Assembly (NCBI GenBank): GCA_002898015.1
Contig: BDTM01000118.1
Location: forward strand, 1-46,517
DNA from: a bacterium BMS3Bbin03
Lineage (GTDB): Bacteria > Zhuqueibacterota > JdFR-76 > BMS3Abin05
Direction: 5' to 3'
Length of the DNA: 46,517 nt
Shown here piece by piece: positions 43,501-46,517 of this stretch. The notes beneath the pieces are model-generated. The model saw only the letters and a list, made by a program, of their open reading frames with translations, ran no database searches and was not told where the DNA came from. The first letter of the stretch is position 1; each line of letters begins with the position of its first letter. The position numbers and the translations under genes are program-made.

Positions 43501-43623
43501 AATGAAGATAATTTACCGGTAGCCAGTGGATTTTACATTGCTTATATCGATGTTCCGAATGTGGGACAGAAAATCCTCAAAATGGTAATTGTTCTCAGAC
43601 AACAGAGATTGAAAAATCTATAA
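40546..43623 (+). CDS. Large secreted protein with Fn3-like region and type IX-like C-terminal sorting domain
   Basis: 1025 residues from the ATG at 40546, chosen because AAGGAGG then lies eight bases ahead; the ATG at 40540 is too close. A signal peptide (IVQQLFVGLLLLLFASIAFA) is followed by a long extracellular body. An Fn3-like portion begins near residue 460 (EVSVSELNRKVLLTWKKNAE, then FEGYNVYIGDSPGGPW, YYVAVTSYAYSA). The C-terminus resembles type IX sorting domains: INVFPNPYLGYN, CTIRIFTISGQLIKTI, ASGFYIAYIDV, then a basic tail. It is probably surface-exposed. It follows the TonB receptor by 26 bases and precedes the PorV-like gene, as expected for a type IX cargo with its shuttle protein. 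Confidence 0.87.
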   Translation: MIKKIVQQLFVGLLLLLFASIAFATDKTDSGSKLYKSLTSRSCRYIDVNQIRSSVMNNGTFTRNPISGDADMVWPKGSGKTICYNAGIWIAGKVNGDIRTAAADYNVEFQPGLILPDGTADDPEKPEYRVYKVNKNYPDGNDALQIDSWNIWETYAEKQGAPPVEDKDGNWIGFGDEMLSAVMNDLNQTLHNGCYNTLPIGIELHLLVFGFDQAGALGNTIFIRYTMINKGKNDLKQAYIGSWADVDLGDANDDLIGYDMNLGMSYAYNGKPVDKIYGSRPPAIGWDFFQGPIIDSPGDTVKLPNGRIYPDKKELGATSFNKYYNGNPVYTDPSYDAAGALMVWNYLSGRQKDGTPWKNPLTGEVTTFLDTGDPVTGTGWLSTAESPPADIRMLTGTGPFTLAVGDTQRIVVGCVIGQGSDRLSSISVLRFYDQQAQQAYNSGFHVASPPPAPEVSVSELNRKVLLTWKKNAENFVSKYKFEGYNVYIGDSPGGPWKRLATFDVPNKLAVILEPSYDTNSGQILDLPAAYGNNLGLQYRYLVTKDYEKNALANGRAYYVAVTSYAYSATSIPKVLESSRTVLTVVPHRARPGTEYSNDAFQTVKIEHSAGDASPRNYEVWAEVVDPLRVKTANYKITINKDSTWTLWRNGTAVPGYTNHAVEDTIYKDITYQTLQGSPIDFFLGLTVNFNKKKLNTWEPELIKGDSSLINRLTSPYRLGIRKNDLAYDGQFKRGTKDSSLFMDDLQIRFTGVWDSTSRTVSSGGSMATLLFGFADPAFFIANHPANPNPGSRNPFLVRVPFEIWDIKTNTQLNAAFTDFSQKLSDSLFVPTWAPRGNCRVYVVASPYDEQVHNIGYTGQDTMATWTFIFKDSTIWKTGDIVQLNIPNPDTFPKPVVAGKDEFTFRLQGKTTGVLSNEKKRLDIINVFPNPYLGYNITENDLHQDHVTFINLPIKCTIRIFTISGQLIKTIKFDNPNSTTYNWYLQNEDNLPVASGFYIAYIDVPNVGQKILKMVIVLRQQRLKNL

Positions 43624-43650
43624 TATCGTTTAAATTAGGAGAAAAATAAA

Positions 43651-44682
43651 ATGAAATTCAATAAGCTTTTAATAATCTTACTGGGTATCACCTTTCTTCT
43701 GAGCACAACTGCCCTTTTTGCGGGAAACAGGGATAAGGTGGGTGGTGCCGGCGCACAGGAACTGCTCATTCCTGTCGGCTCACGAGCAATTGCTATGGGT
43801 GGTGCCTCTATTGCGATGGTTCGTGGAAACGAGGCGATGTACTGGAATCCCGCCGGTCTGGCTGCCTCCCATGCAAATGCCGAGGTCACGTTTAGCAATT
43901 TGCAGTGGATTGCCGGTACAAAAGTAAATTATTTTGCCATTTCGTCAAAATTCGGTCAGATCGGCACGATGGGGATTAGTGCCAAGATCTTCGATTTTGG
44001 GCAATTCGAACAAACCACTGAATTTGAGACAGAGGGTACAGGCATTATGGTGCAGCCCAGTATTGTCACGATTGGACTAACCTATTCACGCCAGATGACG
44101 GATCGAATCTTTTTCGGTGTCAACGCGAAGCTCGTTCGGGAGAGTTTTATGAGCATGAGTACTTCGAATATCGCGTTTGATATCGGCGTACAATATGTGA
44201 GCAGCATTGGTGTTCGAATGGGATTAACCCTGAATAACTTCGGGCCGATGATGCAGTTCCGGGGAACGGATTTGCAGCGAAAAGTGCACATTCCCCACAC
44301 GGAGATAGGCGCAAGTCCGGTCGATTTAAGACTCGAGGCTCAAAACTTTGAATTGCCGAGTACATTTGCTATTGGGATTGGTTATGATGTTCGCATCAAC
44401 GCCCAGAACATGGTTACCGTCGCCGGCAATTATTTGAACAAAGATTACGGTCTGGATGAACTGGCAGCAGGAATTGAATATTCTTTTAATAATGTATTCT
44501 TTATCCGCGGCGGCTATTCCGGTAAAGTAGGCGGTACTTCCGATGAAAATCTGTTCGGATTTACCACGGGTGCCGGGATTCGGTATAAAATCGGCGGATC
44601 CGCTTTGATGATCGATTATGCCTATCGGACCGCCAAATGGTTCAGCGGAAATCAGTGGTTTACGGTTTCGATGCAATTCTAA
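43651..44682 (+). CDS. PorV/PorQ family outer-membrane protein
   Basis: 343 residues. Signal peptide (LLIILLGITFLLSTTALFAG), then the family start GAQELLIPVGSRAIAMGGAS followed by EAMYWNPAGLA, which are hallmarks of the PorV/PorQ (UPF0164) 14-strand barrel. The body alternates strands and ends in TVSMQF with a terminal Phe. In Bacteroidota PorV shuttles type IX cargo from the translocon to the attachment complex. The preceding gene encodes a sorting-domain protein, so this is its likely shuttle or a paralog. TAGGAGAAAAATAA is the Shine-Dalgarno. Confidence 0.92.
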   Translation: MKFNKLLIILLGITFLLSTTALFAGNRDKVGGAGAQELLIPVGSRAIAMGGASIAMVRGNEAMYWNPAGLAASHANAEVTFSNLQWIAGTKVNYFAISSKFGQIGTMGISAKIFDFGQFEQTTEFETEGTGIMVQPSIVTIGLTYSRQMTDRIFFGVNAKLVRESFMSMSTSNIAFDIGVQYVSSIGVRMGLTLNNFGPMMQFRGTDLQRKVHIPHTEIGASPVDLRLEAQNFELPSTFAIGIGYDVRINAQNMVTVAGNYLNKDYGLDELAAGIEYSFNNVFFIRGGYSGKVGGTSDENLFGFTTGAGIRYKIGGSALMIDYAYRTAKWFSGNQWFTVSMQF

Positions 44683-44717
44683 ACGCGGCGGAACATTTAT
44701 TTCGGAAACAGGTAATA

Positions 44718-44754
44718 AGGATTGGCGCTTTTAGGAGCGCCGATCCTTTTTTTT
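44718..44754 (+). terminator. Rho-independent terminator after the PorV-like gene
   Basis: AGGATTGGCGCT (44718-44729) pairs with AGCGCCGATCCT (44736-44747) with one mismatch, followed by about eight T. It ends the TonB-PorV transcript; the GWxTD gene may be expressed by read-through or separately. Confidence 0.85.
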
Positions 44755-44771
44755 GACAAAAAGCAAGTGGG

Positions 44772-46265
44772 ATGAAGACGATGTTTAAAAAAATTATCGG
44801 ATTAATTCTTTTATTGGCGGCGGGCTGGTTGCCCGCAACGGCGTCCGAAAATCTCATCCTGAGATTTGACGTTGGCCAGTATCGTTTTAATCAAGATACC
44901 TCCCTTGTGGAAGTCTACTACGGGTTGCTGCCGAATAAAAGTGCGGCCAATCCGGCGGGTCCTTATGTGGTGGAATTACAGATTATGCAGAAGGGCAAGC
45001 CCGTTTTTCAAAACGTATGGCGTTTAAATAACCGGAGTGCCAATTTCGGGGCATCGCAAAATCAAGGCATGTGGGTCGATGTGCTGCGGTATCTGCTTGC
45101 TCCGGGTGTTTATCAGTTTAAGATGTTTGCCAAGAATCTCTCTCATCCGGGAGAAATCGACAGCGCCAAAATAACCAATTATTCGGTCAGGCCGTTCGGA
45201 CCGAAAAAAACCAGGTTGAGCAGTGTGGAACTTGCGCAGCGCATTTCACAATCGAACCCGAAGGTGAAAAGCCCTTTTAACAAAAACGGGTTTAAGGTGG
45301 TCCCGAACCCGCCGGCTGTTTTTAACGCGGAAAATCCTGATTTGTATTATTATCTGGAAATTTATAATGTTAAAAAGAGTTTTCACGGAAGCTTCTATCG
45401 GTTAAAGCGAACCCTGTTAAATGGCTACGGCCTTCCGACGGCCGCTGTTCCCGTTTACACGAAGAAGAAACCGATCCGGGGAAACGATGATATAGAAGTG
45501 GGAATGATTCGTACGTCCGATTTACCAACAGGAAGATATTACCTGCATTTTGGGCTCGTTGACTCCAATGAAAATGAAATTACATCGTCCAATACCACGT
45601 TTTATGTGTATGAACCGGGCGTGCCTGCTGTCAGCCGGTCGGCGTTACCCCTTGAAGCACGAATGATGAGCAGTGACGTGGCCCTGTTGTCTCCCAAAAA
45701 TACGACTATTGCGCTCGGTGCGACCCGCTACTTTCTTTCGCAGGCGGAACAAAAAGTGGCGGATCATTTAACCTCGGAAAAATCCAGAAAAATCTTCCTT
45801 TACCAATTCTGGAAGGAAAACGACACCAACCGGACGACGCCGTCGCTGGAGTCCTTTGTGGATTTTATGAAGCGTATTCAATATGCGAATTCAAAATTTC
45901 GCGAGAACAATAAGGCGGGCTGGCAAACCGACAGGGGACGTGTTTTTATACTGTACGGAAAGCCTTCCGAAATCCAGTATTATCCGAATGTCGCCGGATT
46001 TAGAGAATTTCAGGCCTGGAGCTACGATACGATTGAACATGGTGTGGTTTTCATTTTCGGAGCAGTGGGTCGCTTTGGGGAGCTTCAGCTCATTCATTCG
46101 ACTAAGTCCGGAGAAATCCACAACGAAGGCTGGCTCGATCTTTTGAAAGTGGCTCAGGGCATGACCGGTATGACGGATATGTCGCCCGGCGTCGATCAAA
46201 GACAGGCGATTCGAGAAATGTTTCGGCGGTACAATCTGGAAATCCCGCGATTTTTGCTAAAATAG
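44772..46265 (+). CDS. GWxTD domain-containing protein
   Basis: 497 residues. Signal peptide (KIIGLILLLAAGWLPATA). The N-terminal two-thirds are beta-rich (FDVGQYRFNQDTSLVEVYYG, YVVELQIMQKGKPVFQ, PTGRYYLHFGLVDSN). The C-terminal domain has the signature GWQTDRGRVFILYGKPSEIQ (about 380-400) followed by FREFQAWSYD. This domain is found mainly in FCB-group and related phyla, and its function is not established. Two possible ATGs (44772 and 44781) lie close together and the choice is uncertain. It follows the PorV-like gene after a terminator. Confidence 0.9.
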   Translation: MKTMFKKIIGLILLLAAGWLPATASENLILRFDVGQYRFNQDTSLVEVYYGLLPNKSAANPAGPYVVELQIMQKGKPVFQNVWRLNNRSANFGASQNQGMWVDVLRYLLAPGVYQFKMFAKNLSHPGEIDSAKITNYSVRPFGPKKTRLSSVELAQRISQSNPKVKSPFNKNGFKVVPNPPAVFNAENPDLYYYLEIYNVKKSFHGSFYRLKRTLLNGYGLPTAAVPVYTKKKPIRGNDDIEVGMIRTSDLPTGRYYLHFGLVDSNENEITSSNTTFYVYEPGVPAVSRSALPLEARMMSSDVALLSPKNTTIALGATRYFLSQAEQKVADHLTSEKSRKIFLYQFWKENDTNRTTPSLESFVDFMKRIQYANSKFRENNKAGWQTDRGRVFILYGKPSEIQYYPNVAGFREFQAWSYDTIEHGVVFIFGAVGRFGELQLIHSTKSGEIHNEGWLDLLKVAQGMTGMTDMSPGVDQRQAIREMFRRYNLEIPRFLLK

Positions 46266-46296
46266 GAATTGGAACCGGTTCACCTCGATTCACGGG

Positions 46297-46322
46297 CCGG
46301 TTCTTTGGGCGAACCGGTTTTT
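46297..46322 (+). terminator. Terminator after the GWxTD gene
   Basis: CCGGTTC (46297-46303) pairs with GAACCGG (46311-46317), followed by TTTTT (46318-46322). A further GAACCGG copy at about 46272 could form an alternative hairpin. Confidence 0.7.
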
Positions 46323-46348
46323 ATCTACTCTTCCGATTTTTGTCCTTT

Positions 46349-46442
46349 AAACTCACCCCCTTACTCCCCCTCTCTTTTGAAAAAAGAGAGGGGGAAATCT
46401 ACCTCAAAATCCGGCTTCTCACAAAAACCAGGGGGTGAGTTT
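46349..46442. repeat. Nested palindromic element at the window end
   Basis: AAACTCACCCCCT (46349-46361) is inverted at AGGGGGTGAGTTT (46430-46442). Inside, CCCCCTCTCTTTT (46366-46378) pairs with AAAAGAGAGGGGG (46382-46394). The element is non-coding and looks like a dispersed MITE or REP-type repeat. Confidence 0.65.
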
Positions 46443-46517
46443 CCACAGTTAAATCATCCCCCGTTCTATCTCCAAAACAAATCGTTACCGAATCATAGTC
46501 CGTATACTTTATCGCAT

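Overview
The window looks like chromosomal DNA from an uncultured Gram-negative bacterium of the FCB superphylum, probably near Calditrichota/KSB1. This is inferred from gene content: a PorV/PorQ-type outer-membrane protein, a GWxTD-domain protein, two secreted proteins with type IX-style C-terminal sorting domains, and two large TonB-dependent receptors with a carboxypeptidase-regulatory-like N-terminal domain. No rRNA, tRNA, CRISPR array, transposase or integrase was recognised.

Layout. 1-326: a cluster of REP-like palindromes. 327-3151 (minus): a membrane-anchored sugar-type substrate-binding protein overlapping an atypical sensor kinase, with no permease in view. 3477-4553: a uroporphyrinogen-decarboxylase-family (MtaA-like) protein. 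4663-6728: a promoter, a leader of about 210 nt that appears structured, and an unrecognised 606-residue cysteine-containing protein. 6729-10015: an AT-rich accessory run (CYTH protein, GrpB-family protein, SMR efflux protein, isoprenylcysteine-methyltransferase-like protein, degenerate SAM methyltransferase) separated by inverted repeats that faintly resemble integron attC sites. 10370-12959: a metal-sensing ArsR/CadC regulator with promoter and operator, and its CadA/ZntA-type P-type ATPase.

13615-27746 is the most coherent part and reads as a phosphate regulon. It holds a minus-strand TonB-dependent receptor and a secreted beta-helix protein, then divergently two PhoB-like regulators, PhoR, a porin-like protein with a T10 frameshift in its signal peptide, and pstSCAB-phoU. 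Three promoter regions (18543-18581 minus, 19214-19252 plus, 22904-22942 plus) carry four TTAACA-like hexamers at an exact 11-bp period, each followed nine bases later by a weak -10-like hexamer. This is the architecture of a Pho box, and it ties the TonB receptor and beta-helix pair to phosphate control.

28244-36592: uvrB, a small membrane protein, a 660-bp tandem-repeat array, then an envelope cluster (small membrane protein, LolA-like protein, exported YidD-like protein, two TPR proteins with a TM2-like tail) and a GenX/EpmA-like lysyl-tRNA-synthetase paralog. 36593-37591 is a gene-free kilobase with a terminator-like hairpin, REP palindromes and a promoter. 37592-46265 is a surface-export module: TonB receptor, large secreted protein, PorV-like protein and GWxTD protein. 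The window ends in a terminator and a nested palindromic repeat.

Gene calls rest on motif recognition without database searches. Starts were chosen by Shine-Dalgarno spacing where one is visible.
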